From Epiperipatus broadwayi (lineage: Eukaryota; Onychophora; Udeonychophora; Euonychophora; Peripatidae): a stretch of DNA of 64,000 bases. The translations under genes and the position numbers were made by a program. Positions within the stretch are counted from its first letter, which is position 1; each line of letters starts with the position of its first letter. The notes below the pieces were generated by a model. The model was given only the letters and a program-made list of their open reading frames with translations. It did no database searches and was not told the origin of the DNA. This document shows, piece by piece, positions 12,082-23,227 of this stretch. The DNA lies in the NCBI GenBank assembly GCA_028023455.1, contig JAQFVV010000281.1, positions 496,001 through 560,000 on the forward strand. The letters are read 5' to 3'.

Positions 12082-13130
12082 ATGTCTAATATTTTTGATT
12101 CTAATTCTAATTTAAAAATTGCTAATAATAGCTTAGATAAAAATAATTCTTATCAAGATCTAGAAAAAGTCAAAGTTAACAATAGTTCTTTTTCAAAAGT
12201 AAAAACTGGATCCAATATGGCTGAAGCCTTATCTGATTTATCTAAAACAAGAAATAAGTTTAAAAATACCAGTTTGCCTGAGGCATCTGATTCTATTGAA
12301 TTAAATAAGAATATAAAACAAACTTATGCTAGTATTTTAAAGCAAAAATCTGAACAATATAACAATGTAATTACAGAAGAAAATTTAACAGAAAGTTTTA
12401 ATTTTGACAATGAACTACAAATGGAACAAGAAAATACAAATTTATTATCAACTAGTAATACAGATTATGTTTCTGCATGTGAAAAATTTATACAAACAAT
12501 TCCTTTAACAGTTCTTAAATCATTTCAAAAATCTAAAAGTATTAAAACGTCTACAATAGCTATAACAGATACTAATTCTTCAGTCATGAATTTTCCTACT
12601 GATGAATTTTATTCTTATCTATCAGAAAAAAAAACTTTGGTCAATGATAGACAAAATGCTAGACCATCCTAATAGCAGATATAAAACAATAGAATATCAT
12701 AATGTGGCTCAGAAACAAATATTTGAAAAACATATTCACTTTCTTAATGGAAAATTTATTTGTTATATAGACATTGATAGACCTACAAATTTGAATGGAC
12801 AAATTAAGAACTGTCACGTAGACTTTAAAGCTGATGATCTACAAGATTTACAAACATAGTGAAAGAAAATCAAAGAAAAATGATACAAAGTCAACCATAC
12901 CAGCATTTAAAAAAACAAAACTCACAAATAAAACAGGTGAAACAGATTATCCAGCTAATGAATCAACACTTCATTGGACCAGAGAAAAACAAAGTACAAA
13001 TCAATTGACCCAGGAGCAGCTTCTTCTGATGGCAGGAGTGGATGTACACAGAAGATCTACTAAAGCTAAGGATAGCACAACAAATACCATGTCTCAAAAT
13101 ACAGAGTCAGACTTTGACGCACCATTATAA
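12082..13130 (+). pseudogene. E1 ORF1, frameshifted and deleted
   Basis: The start ATG is the same as in E2 and E3 (MSNIFDSNSN). One extra A in a run of nine (E2 has eight) at about 12625 shifts the frame after YSYLSEKK. Further on, relative to E2, bases equivalent to 18102-18835 are missing, with the junction at about 12852. This removes most of the RRM-like core and both zinc knuckles, so the protein could not bind nucleic acid in the usual way. The frame resumes at SERKSKKND and ends at APL, where E1 and E3 share a stop that E2 lacks. Confidence 0.85.
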
Positions 13131-13427
13131 ATAGACTATCAAGTTGAGTTGCATAAATAACACTTATAGACTTTCAAACCAGGACAATGTTTTGGATTTA
13201 ACCCCAAATGTGAAAATAATTGTCATGCTTATGAACAAAAATATGCACAACAAACTGAATAGAACTTCACTTGCAAGGGTAAGTTCATTGTTTTCATAAT
13301 GGTGTATTATAATTTTTCTTTTCTATATAACACATTCCTATTACACTTTTACTAATATTAGTTGTCCCATTCATTATACAATAAACAATAAAATATCATT
13401 CTCCCACCATTTCATATAATTGATAAT

Positions 13428-16400
13428 ATGGGTCTTTCTATTACAGCAGTCAATGTAAGGGGTATTAACTCCACCCAGCGAATATATGCAATTAGCAATT
13501 GGATAAGGCAATTCTCACCCCATATCCTTTTATTTACAGAGACAAAATGCTCAGTACATTCTGCATTTAATCCTGAACTCTACCTTAGTAAATTTGGATA
13601 CAGTAAATTTTCAACATCTGATATTCCTGCTGCTGGGGTAGGGATTCTCATCCATCATTGTTCTCCTTTTCAAACCTTTAAGATTTTATACTTAGATCAC
13701 CATATGAGTATAATTATTCTATATTATTCTTCTTTTACAGTAAATTTAATAAAATTCTATTTATATAATCAGCCAGTGTTAATTCACCAATTAATAAATA
13801 AAATAAATGTAATATTAGCTACAAATTCTTACCCAACTATAATCATGGGTGATTTTAACATGTCTTATAAGAATTTTACATTAAAATACCTTCATTTGAT
13901 TAATAAATATCTCACGAGTGCTGAAGGTTTTTTCCAACTAACTCCATTTCATTCTACACAAAAAAACACTCCTCTCTAATAGACCTTGTATTCTATTCAC
14001 AAGATCTACATTTCATAATAAATCCCTCTCTATGTCCTGTAACTTTCTCTGATCATTTAGCACTTAATGTGGAACTCGGAATACACATGCAACATCAACC
14101 AATTCTTCCTCTAGATAAAACTACTCGTCTTCTTTTAAAATACACTACACCTGACACAGTTCTCTCTGAGATTGACATTTATTATAAGAAGGTAGACATA
14201 CTATCTTTAAACCCAGTAGAGGCCTGGCTATCATTTATTAACATAATCTCTTCAACTATTCGACATTATACTTCCAAAAATAGTTCTCCCACTAATCTTG
14301 TTAATAAATTAGATACAATACACTTAAAACTAAAAAATACTTCATGTGACCCTTCTTCAGTTACATCAATAATGTTTTTAAAACAAGAATACAAGCAAAC
14401 CCAACTCATACTGGCTGATTATCTCTCTATAAAAAAAGCAAAAATTTTTCTAGCTAATCCCCATAACTGGTCTAAAAGATATATTTGGTGGGCTTTATGC
14501 TATACTCCCAAAAAATTAACTTTTTCCTCTATTATTTTTGATTCAAAAATGATTGCTGGGGAAGACATGACTCCGAAATATATTACGACTTTAAATCTAA
14601 ACTCCAAAAACTTCCTTTTCCAAAATTTTCTTCATTTCACTTTGGTTTTACCACAGAAGAACATAACATTACAAAGTATGAAATTGCTCTTAAGTTGAAC
14701 GCTATTCCAAACAATACACACCCAGGTACACATGCAATTCCAAAATTTTTATTATCACATCTTAGCCACTTTACTATCCCAATAGTACACAATATGATAA
14801 ATTATCTATCAAAGCAAATACATAACATTGACCAACTTTATCCAGTATCACTGGTCCCTTTTCTAAAAAAAAATACACTTCCTTCTCCTCTAGATAATCT
14901 ACGCCCTATTTCAATGTCTCCTCTGATCATCAAACTAATAGAGTCTCTTTTAAAAGACAAAATTCAACCCCTAATACTTCCTGGGTTGTCTAAGTTTCAG
15001 TTTGCTAGAAAAGGATGTTCTACTTCTGAAGCACTTATGTAAAATATTAATAGAGGATGTAAGACAAGCTAGAAAATCAGCACCTATTGCAATTCAATTA
15101 GACATACAGGCTGCATTCGATTCGGTGGTGGTGGAGAAGCGCCTCCAGGTGCTTATTCAACAAAAAATCCCAATACCTATAATGTATGTTCTAGCAAACC
15201 TGCTCATCAATAGAAAAATACACATTACTCTTAATGGCAAAATGTCCCCTGACTTCACTCCACACAACTCAATACCACAAGGCTCTCCCCTTAGTTCACT
15301 GTTTTTATCACATATATTAACCCCCTCCTAATAGAAATAGAATCTAAATTGCCAGGAAGATATGTACCCTTCATAAACCAATCCATCAAATCGTATTTCA
15401 TACATCGATGATATAGTCATCCAAAAAACATTTGCCTTTAATGTATACCATTTTAGAAAATTACTCTGCAGCTTATAGTTTAAAATTTAACAAAGAAAAA
15501 ACATCTATTTGGAGTATACTTTCTGGTAATCAAATTCATTCAGTTTGCAGTTCCCCTCCCCACAAATTTCTTGGTCTTTCAATTCATCTGTCTATGAATG
15601 CAATGAGAAAGATAATACAAGAAAAATTAATATCTGCAATTGAAAAGGTGACAACCTCACTTTCAAAAGCATATCTTTCATTGCATAGTAAAATATCACT
15701 CATTAACATATTAATTTTCCCAAAAATAAATTACTATGCACCTATCATTAAATTTACAACCTCATTTAACCCCCCCCCCCCCCCCCCCCCCCCCACCCAA
15801 CACCCCCCAAAAAAACCCACCCCCCACACATACAAATACCTGACCCCCCCCCCCCCCACTTTAAAAAAAAATTAACTCTTTTTGCACCAAACTCATATGG
15901 AATAATAAGGCAGTGGTAATAAGCATCAAAAGTCTGCAAAAACTTTCAAGACTAAATAGCCTGTAATTACATTGCATTTCAACATTCTATTACCAAAAAA
16001 GTCAAAATGCAATAATGAAACTTTATATGACATATGAAAATTTCCAAGTGTTTCTTCCAATATGATCTACAGACACTCCACCTCCTATAAAAAATAAATT
16101 TATTAACAATCAAATAAAAACAATATTCAAACATAAAGTACCTGCTACAAACCTTTTCTCAACTAAAATTAAGTATTGGGAAGCACATTACATAACAACT
16201 AATTCCAATCCCTTTGAAATTCCCATTAGCTTAATTAATATCACAAATAAATCTATAATCCAAAAATTTAAATTCTGGTACTTGGAGCCTATGTACTTAG
16301 ATTTTCTAATAAAAATTAACCTTAGAGCTTTACCTACCAATGCTTTTCTGGCTGGAAGATGGAGATCTCCAAACATAGATGTCATTTGTCAACTATGTAA

Positions 16401-16734
16401 TAAAGAAGAAGAAACAACGGAACATTTTATTTCTCACTGTATTTCTCTCAAAACATATCGAGAACTAATTGCTGATATAACCCATAATCCAAAATGCTCA
16501 TTGACAGTATTGATAGAAAATATTCAAAAAGGGTTGTTTCCAACAATAACAATTTTTATACTATATACACTATGGTTTATGAGATGCCACTTTATATTCA
16601 ATCCCACATCTCGTAAACTTAAATCACTTTTTCTCAATAAGTTAGCAAAAATTAAAACAAGAGATCAGGCACTAGCTCCAACTGACATAGTATCAGCCAC
16701 TTGGAGTTTGATCAAATTACCAACACCACTGTGA
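13428..16734 (+). pseudogene. E1 ORF2 (endonuclease-RT), frameshifted
   Basis: The start (MGLSITAVNVRGIN) and nuclease domain read to 13979. One T is missing from the T-run at about 13928 (six instead of seven in E2) and the frame breaks; E3 has the same loss. Further damage includes a lost base in CCGAAATATATTACG (about 14575), a three-base loss after GCACTTATG (about 15040) with frame disruption, a deletion at the YMDD region (about 15400-15425) that destroys the RT active site, and the C-rich insertion at 15768-15860. The C-terminal CCHC knuckle (CQLCNKEEETTEHFISHC) is preserved in the last fragment at 16282-16734. Confidence 0.9.
15768..15860 (+). repeat. C-rich low-complexity insertion in E1 ORF2
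   Basis: Long C runs broken by short CACCCAAC- and AAAAAACCC-like pieces replace the short junction TTTAAGAAAAAAATTAAC seen in E2 and E3. It is the only strongly C-rich tract in a very AT-rich window. It may be a genuine expansion or an assembly/sequencing artefact. Confidence 0.85.
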
Positions 16735-16985
16735 AATATGAATCACATATTTGCTGTATGTAAGTGAGAGTTTTGTTGTCATATATGTATTTAATATTGT
16801 TACTGTTATTGATTAATTTTTTTCCTCAGTTTTTCAACATTATTAATGTAAAAATATTTCATGTATTCATAATAATAATTTTGTTAATAATTTTCAATTC
16901 TAAATTGTAGATCAGCTCTTGTAACATGTTTTAAAATTGTATTTTCATACATGTACTTATGATATCAAATAAAGTACTTTAAAAC

Positions 16986-17141
<156 letters not shown>

Positions 17142-17270
17142 GTAGCCATCTTGGTTCTTGACTGAGAAAGTTGACTCATTTCAGCTCCTGCTTTAGACTT
17201 AAGTTTTATTGGTTTTTTGATTGAATTTGATAGTGAAAAGTATACCAAAAGAAAAAGGAAATTTTCCACT

Positions 17271-17280
17271 TAATGGTAAG
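17271..17280 (+). promoter_or_regulatory. Splice-donor-like motif at the end of the 5' UTR
   Basis: GGTAAG(C) sits about 50 bases upstream of the ORF1 ATG. The same place has AAAGGTAAGCTC in E1 (12022) and E3 (23168), and TTAAGGTAAGG in the diverged E4 (29072), so it is conserved across two families. In E2 the bases before it changed to form ATGG, which creates an in-frame upstream ATG (17273) that would add 20 residues to ORF1. I prefer the conserved ATG at 17333. Splicing is inference only. Confidence 0.4.
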
Positions 17281-17332
17281 CTCTATTTCGAGCAAAATTG
17301 TTGTTAATATAAAGAAGAATATTAGATTTAAA

Positions 17333-19144
17333 ATGTCTAATATTTCTGATTCTAATTCCAATTTAAAAATTGCTAATAATAGCTTAGATAAAAATAATTC
17401 TTATCAAGATCTAGAAAAAGTCAAAGTTAACAATAGTTCTTTTTCAAAAGTAAAAACTGGATCCAATATGGCTGAAGCCTTATCTGATTTATCTAAAACA
17501 AGAAATAAATTTAAAAATACTAATTTGCCTGAGGCATCTGATTCTATTGAATTAAATAAGAATATTAAACAAACTTATGCTAGTATTTTAAAGCAAAAAT
17601 CTGAACAAGATAACAATGTAATTACAGAAGAAAATTTAACAGAAATTTTTAATTTTGACAATGAACTACAAATGGAACAAGAAAATACAAATTTATTATC
17701 AACTAGTAATACAGATTATGTTTCTGTATGTGAAAAATTTATACAAACAATTCCTTTAACAGTTCTTAAATCATTTCAAAAATTTAAAAGTATTAAAACG
17801 TCTACAATAGCTATAACAGATACTAATTCTTCAGTCATGAATTTTCCTACTGATGAATTTTATTCTTATCTATCAGAAAAAAAACTTTGGTCAATGATAT
17901 ACAAAGTGCTAGATCATCCTAATAGCAGATATAAAACAATAGAATATCATAATGTGGCTCAGAAACAAATATTTGAAAAACATATTCACTTTCTTAATGG
18001 AAAATTTATTTGTTACATAGACATTGATAGACCTACAAATTTGAATGGACAAATTAAGAACTGTCATGTAGACTTTAAAGCTGATGATCTACAAGATTTA
18101 CTAAAAAATGTTGGAACTGTGGCCAACTTTAAATATGTATGGGAAAAAAGAGCCACACAGCCAGTTCTAACCAATACTGCTCATTTCACTATGTCATTGA
18201 AGAAAAATATGCAACCAACAGATATACCAACATTACATGCAACAGATTCTTCACCTTTGATAGTTACTTTCAGAGGCATTTCACCTCAGTGTTTTTTCTG
18301 TAAAGCCAGAGATCATCTTGTCAAAGAATGCCCTAACCGTTTTTGTAAAAAGTGTGGTATTAAAAAAACAAAAACGCATCAGTGCAGTAGAGATCCAATA
18401 GCTAATAATGAAATCAGACTCATGCAAAGTAACCCTGAAAAAACAAAAGTAGATGAACCTATTCCCAATAATGAAGACAACAACACAGATATCCAAAATC
18501 TCAGCCTTGATGAACTTATTCCCAATAATGAAGACAAAACCACAGATATGCAAAATCTCAGCCTTGATGAATTTATTTCCAATAATGAAGACAACAACAC
18601 AAATAAGCAAAATCTCAGCTTTGATGATCCTAGTCAAAATAGCTCCATGAATACTATACCAAATAAATCTTATACCTCACAGGAGGAAACAGAAACAGAG
18701 TACATGAGTGATACCTTACCATTTCCTTGCTCTGATGAAGAGTTCCAATTAATTAAAGTAAAGACTAAGAAACGAATGCACAAAAGGAAAAAATCCGCAT
18801 TGCATCAAGAGCCTATACAAACTAATGAACCTGACAAACATAGTGAAAGAAAATCAAAGAAAAATGATACAAAGTCTACCACACCAGCATTAAAAAAAAC
18901 AAAACTCACAAATAAAACAGGTGAAACAGATTATCCAGCTAATGAATCAACACTTCATTGGACCAGACAAAAACAAAGTACAAATCAATTGACACAGGAG
19001 CAGCTTCTTCTGATGGCAGGAGTGGATGTACACAGAAGATCTACTAAATCTAAGGATATCATAACAAATACCATGTCTCAAAATACAGAGACAGACTTTG
19101 AAGCACCATTAAAAATAGACTATCAAGATGAGTTGCATAAATAA
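17333..19144 (+). CDS. E2 ORF1: CCHC zinc-knuckle RNA-binding protein of the LINE
   Basis: 603 residues from the ATG shared by E1, E2 and E3. Residues 1 to about 180 are polar, Ser/Asn/Lys-rich and probably disordered. About 180-310 form an RRM-like core (KLWSMIYKVLDHP, FICYIDIDRP, NLNGQIKNCHVDF). Two zinc knuckles follow from residue 320: CFFCKARDHLVKEC (CX2CX4HX4C) and FCKKCGIKKTKTHQC. About 365-430 contain three imperfect 22-residue repeats built on NNEDNNT-QNLSLDE. The C-terminus is basic. ORF1 proteins of this type coat the element RNA and form the RNP with ORF2. E2 alone reads past the APL stop of E1 and E3, adding KIDYQDELHK. Homology is from domain order and motifs. Confidence 0.85.
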   Translation: MSNISDSNSNLKIANNSLDKNNSYQDLEKVKVNNSSFSKVKTGSNMAEALSDLSKTRNKFKNTNLPEASDSIELNKNIKQTYASILKQKSEQDNNVITEENLTEIFNFDNELQMEQENTNLLSTSNTDYVSVCEKFIQTIPLTVLKSFQKFKSIKTSTIAITDTNSSVMNFPTDEFYSYLSEKKLWSMIYKVLDHPNSRYKTIEYHNVAQKQIFEKHIHFLNGKFICYIDIDRPTNLNGQIKNCHVDFKADDLQDLLKNVGTVANFKYVWEKRATQPVLTNTAHFTMSLKKNMQPTDIPTLHATDSSPLIVTFRGISPQCFFCKARDHLVKECPNRFCKKCGIKKTKTHQCSRDPIANNEIRLMQSNPEKTKVDEPIPNNEDNNTDIQNLSLDELIPNNEDKTTDMQNLSLDEFISNNEDNNTNKQNLSFDDPSQNSSMNTIPNKSYTSQEETETEYMSDTLPFPCSDEEFQLIKVKTKKRMHKRKKSALHQEPIQTNEPDKHSERKSKKNDTKSTTPALKKTKLTNKTGETDYPANESTLHWTRQKQSTNQLTQEQLLLMAGVDVHRRSTKSKDIITNTMSQNTETDFEAPLKIDYQDELHK

Positions 19145-19414
19145 CACATATAGACTTTCAAACCAGGACAATTTTTTGGATTTAATTCCAAATGTGAAAA
19201 TAATTATCATGTTTATGAACAAAAATATGCACAACAAACTCAATAGAACTTCACTTGCAAGGGTAAGTTCATTGTTTTCACAGTGGTGTATTATTATAAT
19301 TTTTCTTTTCTATTTAACACATTCCTATTATACTTTTACTAATATTAGTTGTCCCATTCATTATACAATAAACTATAAAATATCATTCTCCCACCATTTT
19401 ATATAATTGATAAT
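19145..19414 (+). other. E2 inter-ORF spacer with intron-like signals
   Basis: This 270-bp gap holds GGGTAAGTTC (donor-like, 19261), a pyrimidine-rich stretch, and TTTTACTAATATTAG (branch-point-like sequence plus AG, ending at 19348). The same motifs occur in E1 and E3. Splicing is untested. ORF2 could instead be reached by reinitiation, since ORF1 and ORF2 do not overlap. Confidence 0.35.
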
Positions 19415-22400
19415 ATGGGTCTTTCTATTACAGCAGTCAATGTAAGGGGTATTAACTCTACCCAGCGAATATATGCAATTAGCAATTGGATAAGGCAATT
19501 CTCACCCCATATCCTTTTATTTACAGAGACAAAATGCTCAGTACATTCAGCATTTAATCCTGAACTCTACCTTAGTAAATTTGGATACAGTAAATTTTCA
19601 ACATCTGATATTGCTGCTGCTGGGGTAGGGATTCTCATCCATCATTGTTCTCCTTTTCAAACTTTTAAAATTTTGTACTTAGATCAGCATATGAGTATAA
19701 TTATTCTTTATCATTCTTCTTTTACAGTGAATTTAATAACATTCTATTTATATAATCAGCCAGTGTTAATTCACCAATTAATAAATAAAATAAATTTAAT
19801 ATTAGCTACAAATTCTTACCCAACTATAATCATGGGTGATTTTAACATGTCTTATAAGAATTTTACATTAAAATACCTTCATTTGATTAATAAAAATCTC
19901 ATGAGTGCTGAAGGTTTTTTTCCAACTAACTCCATTTCATTCTACACTAAAAAACACTCCTCTCTAATAGACCTTGTATTCTATTCACCAGATCTACATT
20001 TCATAATAAATCCCTCTCTATGTCCTGTAACTTTCTCTGATCATTTAGCACTTAATGTGGAACTTGCAATACACATGCAACATCAACCAATTCTTCCTCT
20101 AAATAAAACTACTCGTCTTCTTTTAAAATCCACTACACCTGAAGCTGTTCTCTCTGAGATTTATATTTATTTTAAGAAGGTAGACATACTATCTTTAAAC
20201 CCAGTAGAGGCCTGGCTATCATTTATTAACATAATCTCTTCTACTATTCGACATTATACCTCCAAAAATAGTTCTCCCACTAATCTTGTTAATAAGTTAG
20301 ATACAATACACTTAAAACTAAAAAATACTTCATGTGACCCTTCTTCAGTTACATCAATAATGTTTTTAAAACAAGAATACAAGCAAACCCAACTCATACT
20401 GGCTGATTATCTCTCTATAAAAAAAGCAAAAATTTTTCTAGCTAATCCCCATAACTGGTCTAAAGGATATATTCGGTGGGCTTTAGGTTATACTCCCAAA
20501 AAATTAACTCCTTCATCTATTATTTTTGATTCAAAAATGATTGCTGGGGAAGACATGACTCCCCAAATATATTACCACTTTAAATCTAGACTCCAAAAAT
20601 TTCCTTTTCCAAAATTTTCTTCATTTCACTTTGGTTTTACCACAGAAGAACATAACATTACAAAGTATGAAATTGCTCTCAAGTTGAACGCTTTTCCCAA
20701 CAATACACACCCAGGTACACATGCAATTCCAAAATTTTTATTATCACATCTTAGCCACTTTACTATCCCAATAGTACACAATATGATAAATTATCTATCA
20801 AAACAAATATATAACATTGACCAACTTTATCCAGTATCACTGGTCCCTTTTCTAAAAAAAAATACACTTCCTTCTCCTCTAGATAATCTACGCCCTATTT
20901 CAATGTCTCCTCTGATCATCAAACTAATAGAGTCTCTTTTAAAAGACAAAATTCAACCCCTAATACTTCCTGGGTTGTCTAAGTTTCAGTTTGCTAGAAA
21001 AGGATGTTCTACTTCTGAAGCACTTATGTTATGTAAAATATTAATAGAGGATGTAAGACAAGCTAGAAAATCAGCACCTATTGCAATTCAATTAGACATA
21101 CAGGCTGCATTCGATTCAGTGCCTGTGGACAAGCTGCTACAGGTGCTTAGTCAACATAAAATTCCAATACCTATAATGTATGTTCTAGCAAACCTGCTCA
21201 TCAATAGAAAAATACACATTACTCTTAATGGCAAAATGTCCCCTGACTTCACTCCACACAACTCAATACCACAAGGCTCTCCCCTTAGTTCACTGTTTTT
21301 TATCACATATATTAACCCCCTCCTACTAGAAATAGAATCTAAATTGCCAGGAATATATGTACCCCTCATAAACCAATCCATCAATCATATTTCATACATG
21401 GATGATATAGTCATTTTTTTGCCATCCAAAAAACATTTGCCTTTAATGTATACCATTTTAGAAAATTACTCTGCAGCTTATAGTTTAAAATTTAACAAAG
21501 AAAAAACATCTATTTGGAGTATACTTTCTGGTAATCAAATTCATTCAGTTTGCAGTTCCCCTCCCCACAAATTTCTTGGTCTCCCAATTCATCTGTCTAT
21601 GAATGCAATGAGAAAGATAATACAAGAACAATTAATATCTGCAATTGAAAAGGTGACAACCTCACTTTCAAAAGCATATCTTTCATTGCATAGTAAAATA
21701 TCACTCATTAACATATTAATTTTCCCAAAAATAAATTACTATGCACCTATCATTAAATTTACTAACTCATTTAAGAAAAAAATTAACTCTTTTTGCACCA
21801 AACTCATTTGGAATAAAAAGGCAGTGGTAATAAGCATCAAAAGTCTGCAAAAACATTCAAGACAAAATGGCCTGTCATTACACTGCATTTCAACATTCTA
21901 TTACCAAAAAACTCACAATGCATTAATGAAACTTTATATGACATATGAAAATTTTCAAGTGTTTCTTCCAATATCACCTACAGACACTCCACCTCCTATT
22001 AAAAATAAATTCATTAACAATCTAATAAAAACAATATTCAAACATAAAGTACCTGCTACAAACCTTTTCTCAACTAAAATTAAGTATTGGGAAGCACATT
22101 ACATAACAACTAATTCCAGTCCCTTTGAAAATCCCATTAGCTTAATTAATATCACAAATAAAGCTATAATCCAAAAATTTAAATTCTGGTACTTGGAGCC
22201 TAAGTACTTAGATTTTCTAATAAAAATCAACCTTAGAGCTTTACCTACCAATGCTTTTCTGGCTGGAAGATGGAGATCTCCAAACATAGATGCCATTTGT
22301 CAACTATGTAATAAAGAAGAAGAAACAACAGAACATTTTATTTCTCAGTGTACTTCTCTCAAAACATATCGAGAACTAATTGCTGATATAACCCATAATC

Positions 22401-22651
22401 CAAAATGCTCATTGACAGTATTGATAGAAAATATTCAAAGAGGGTTGTTTCCAACAATAAGAGTAACAATCTTTATACTATACACACTCTGGTTTATGAG
22501 ATGCCACTTTATATTCAATCCCACATCTCGTAAACTTAAATCACTTTTTCTCAATAAGTTAGGAAAAATTAAAACAAGAGATCAAGCACTAGCTCCAACA
22601 GATATAGTATCAGCCACTTGGAGTTTGATCAAATTACCAACACCACTGTGA
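19415..22651 (+). CDS. E2 ORF2: endonuclease and reverse transcriptase
   Basis: 1078 residues, fully open. The N-terminal EEP (APE-like) nuclease has N9 (AVNVRGIN), E38 (FTETK), GDFN at 141-144 and SDH at 208-210, all the expected catalytic landmarks. RT: RPISMSPLIIKLIES, motif A QLDIQAAFDS with D561, motif B PQGSPLSS at 619-626, motif C YMDD at 661-664. The C-terminal knuckle CQLCNKEEETTEHFISQC has C962, C965, H974 and C979. It would nick DNA, prime on the nick and copy the element RNA (target-primed reverse transcription). Length and domain order fit L1/Tx1-type ORF2. Because all motifs are present and no stops occur, this copy may be active or recently so. Confidence 0.93.
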   Translation: MGLSITAVNVRGINSTQRIYAISNWIRQFSPHILLFTETKCSVHSAFNPELYLSKFGYSKFSTSDIAAAGVGILIHHCSPFQTFKILYLDQHMSIIILYHSSFTVNLITFYLYNQPVLIHQLINKINLILATNSYPTIIMGDFNMSYKNFTLKYLHLINKNLMSAEGFFPTNSISFYTKKHSSLIDLVFYSPDLHFIINPSLCPVTFSDHLALNVELAIHMQHQPILPLNKTTRLLLKSTTPEAVLSEIYIYFKKVDILSLNPVEAWLSFINIISSTIRHYTSKNSSPTNLVNKLDTIHLKLKNTSCDPSSVTSIMFLKQEYKQTQLILADYLSIKKAKIFLANPHNWSKGYIRWALGYTPKKLTPSSIIFDSKMIAGEDMTPQIYYHFKSRLQKFPFPKFSSFHFGFTTEEHNITKYEIALKLNAFPNNTHPGTHAIPKFLLSHLSHFTIPIVHNMINYLSKQIYNIDQLYPVSLVPFLKKNTLPSPLDNLRPISMSPLIIKLIESLLKDKIQPLILPGLSKFQFARKGCSTSEALMLCKILIEDVRQARKSAPIAIQLDIQAAFDSVPVDKLLQVLSQHKIPIPIMYVLANLLINRKIHITLNGKMSPDFTPHNSIPQGSPLSSLFFITYINPLLLEIESKLPGIYVPLINQSINHISYMDDIVIFLPSKKHLPLMYTILENYSAAYSLKFNKEKTSIWSILSGNQIHSVCSSPPHKFLGLPIHLSMNAMRKIIQEQLISAIEKVTTSLSKAYLSLHSKISLINILIFPKINYYAPIIKFTNSFKKKINSFCTKLIWNKKAVVISIKSLQKHSRQNGLSLHCISTFYYQKTHNALMKLYMTYENFQVFLPISPTDTPPPIKNKFINNLIKTIFKHKVPATNLFSTKIKYWEAHYITTNSSPFENPISLINITNKAIIQKFKFWYLEPKYLDFLIKINLRALPTNAFLAGRWRSPNIDAICQLCNKEEETTEHFISQCTSLKTYRELIADITHNPKCSLTVLIENIQRGLFPTIRVTIFILYTLWFMRCHFIFNPTSRKLKSLFLNKLGKIKTRDQALAPTDIVSATWSLIKLPTPL

Positions 22652-22900
22652 AATATGAATAGCATATTTGCTGTATGTAAGTGAGTTTTGTTGTCATATA
22701 TGTATTTAATATTGTTACTGTTATTGATTAATTTTTTTCCTCAGTTTTTCAACATTATTAATGTAAAAATATTTCATGTATTCATAATAATAATTTTGTT
22801 AATAATTTTCAATTCTAAATTGTAGATCAGCTTTTGTAACATGTTTTAAAATTGTATTTTCATACATGTACTTATGATATCAAATAAAGTACTTTAAAAC

Positions 22901-22987
<87 letters not shown>

Positions 22988-23038
22988 CAGTAGTAGTGTG
23001 TGTGGGGGGGGGGAGAGGAGGTGTGGTGTAGTGTGTGG
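22901..23038. repeat. (TAG)n then GT/G-rich tract between E2 and E3
   Basis: TAG repeats run to about 22998 and then change to a TGTGTGT, poly-G (ten Gs) and GGTGTGG stretch ending at the E3 5' end. The G-rich patch is unique among the inter-element junctions. Confidence 0.9.
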
Positions 23039-23227
23039 CAGCCATCTTGGCTCTTGACAGAGAAAGTTGACTCATTTCAGCTCCTGCTTTAGACTTAAGT
23101 TTTATTGGTTTTTGATTGAATTTGATAGTGAAAAGTATACCAAAAGAAAAAGGAAATTTTCCACTTAAAGGTAAGCTCTATTTCGAGCAAAATTGTTGTT
23201 AATATAAAGAAGAATATTGGATTTAAA

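Larger units (their letters stand above)
11893..16985 (+). mobile_element. E1: degraded copy of the TAG-associated Tx1/L1-like LINE
   Basis: It starts CAGCCATCTTGGCTCTTGAC, as E3 does, and ends CTTTAAAAC followed by TAG repeats, with an AATAAA signal about 20 bases before the end. Collinear with E2 throughout. It differs by a 734-bp deletion in ORF1, several frameshifts, and an approximately 85-bp C-rich insertion in ORF2 at 15768-15860. Confidence 0.9.
17142..22900 (+). mobile_element. E2: apparently intact Tx1/L1-like LINE in TAG repeats
   Basis: 5.76 kb: 5' UTR (17142-17332), ORF1 (17333-19144), 270-bp spacer, ORF2 (19415-22651) and 3' UTR with AATAAA just before the terminal CTTTAAAAC, then TAG repeats in place of poly(A). 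Both ORFs are open. CCHC ORF1 plus EEP nuclease, RT and C-terminal CCHC matches the L1/Tx1 group. Several members of that group insert into specific repeats, so TAG targeting is plausible. The TAG repeats at both ends, and the same arrangement in E1 and E3, support it. Confidence 0.9.

Noticed and set aside
17273-17332. 20-residue N-terminal extension of E2 ORF1 from the ATG at 17273
   Set aside because: The upstream ATG arises from a change unique to E2; E1 and E3 start at the ATG corresponding to 17333.
18281-18637. Minus-strand frames of 118, 134 and 89 residues over ORF1 repeats (also 24178-24582)
   Set aside because: Antisense shadows of the acidic ORF1 minisatellite; they do not persist outside it.
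22099-22296. 65-residue minus-strand frames present in E1, E2 and E3 (16188, 22099, 28041)
   Set aside because: Conserved only because the sense ORF2 is conserved; no independent signal of coding.
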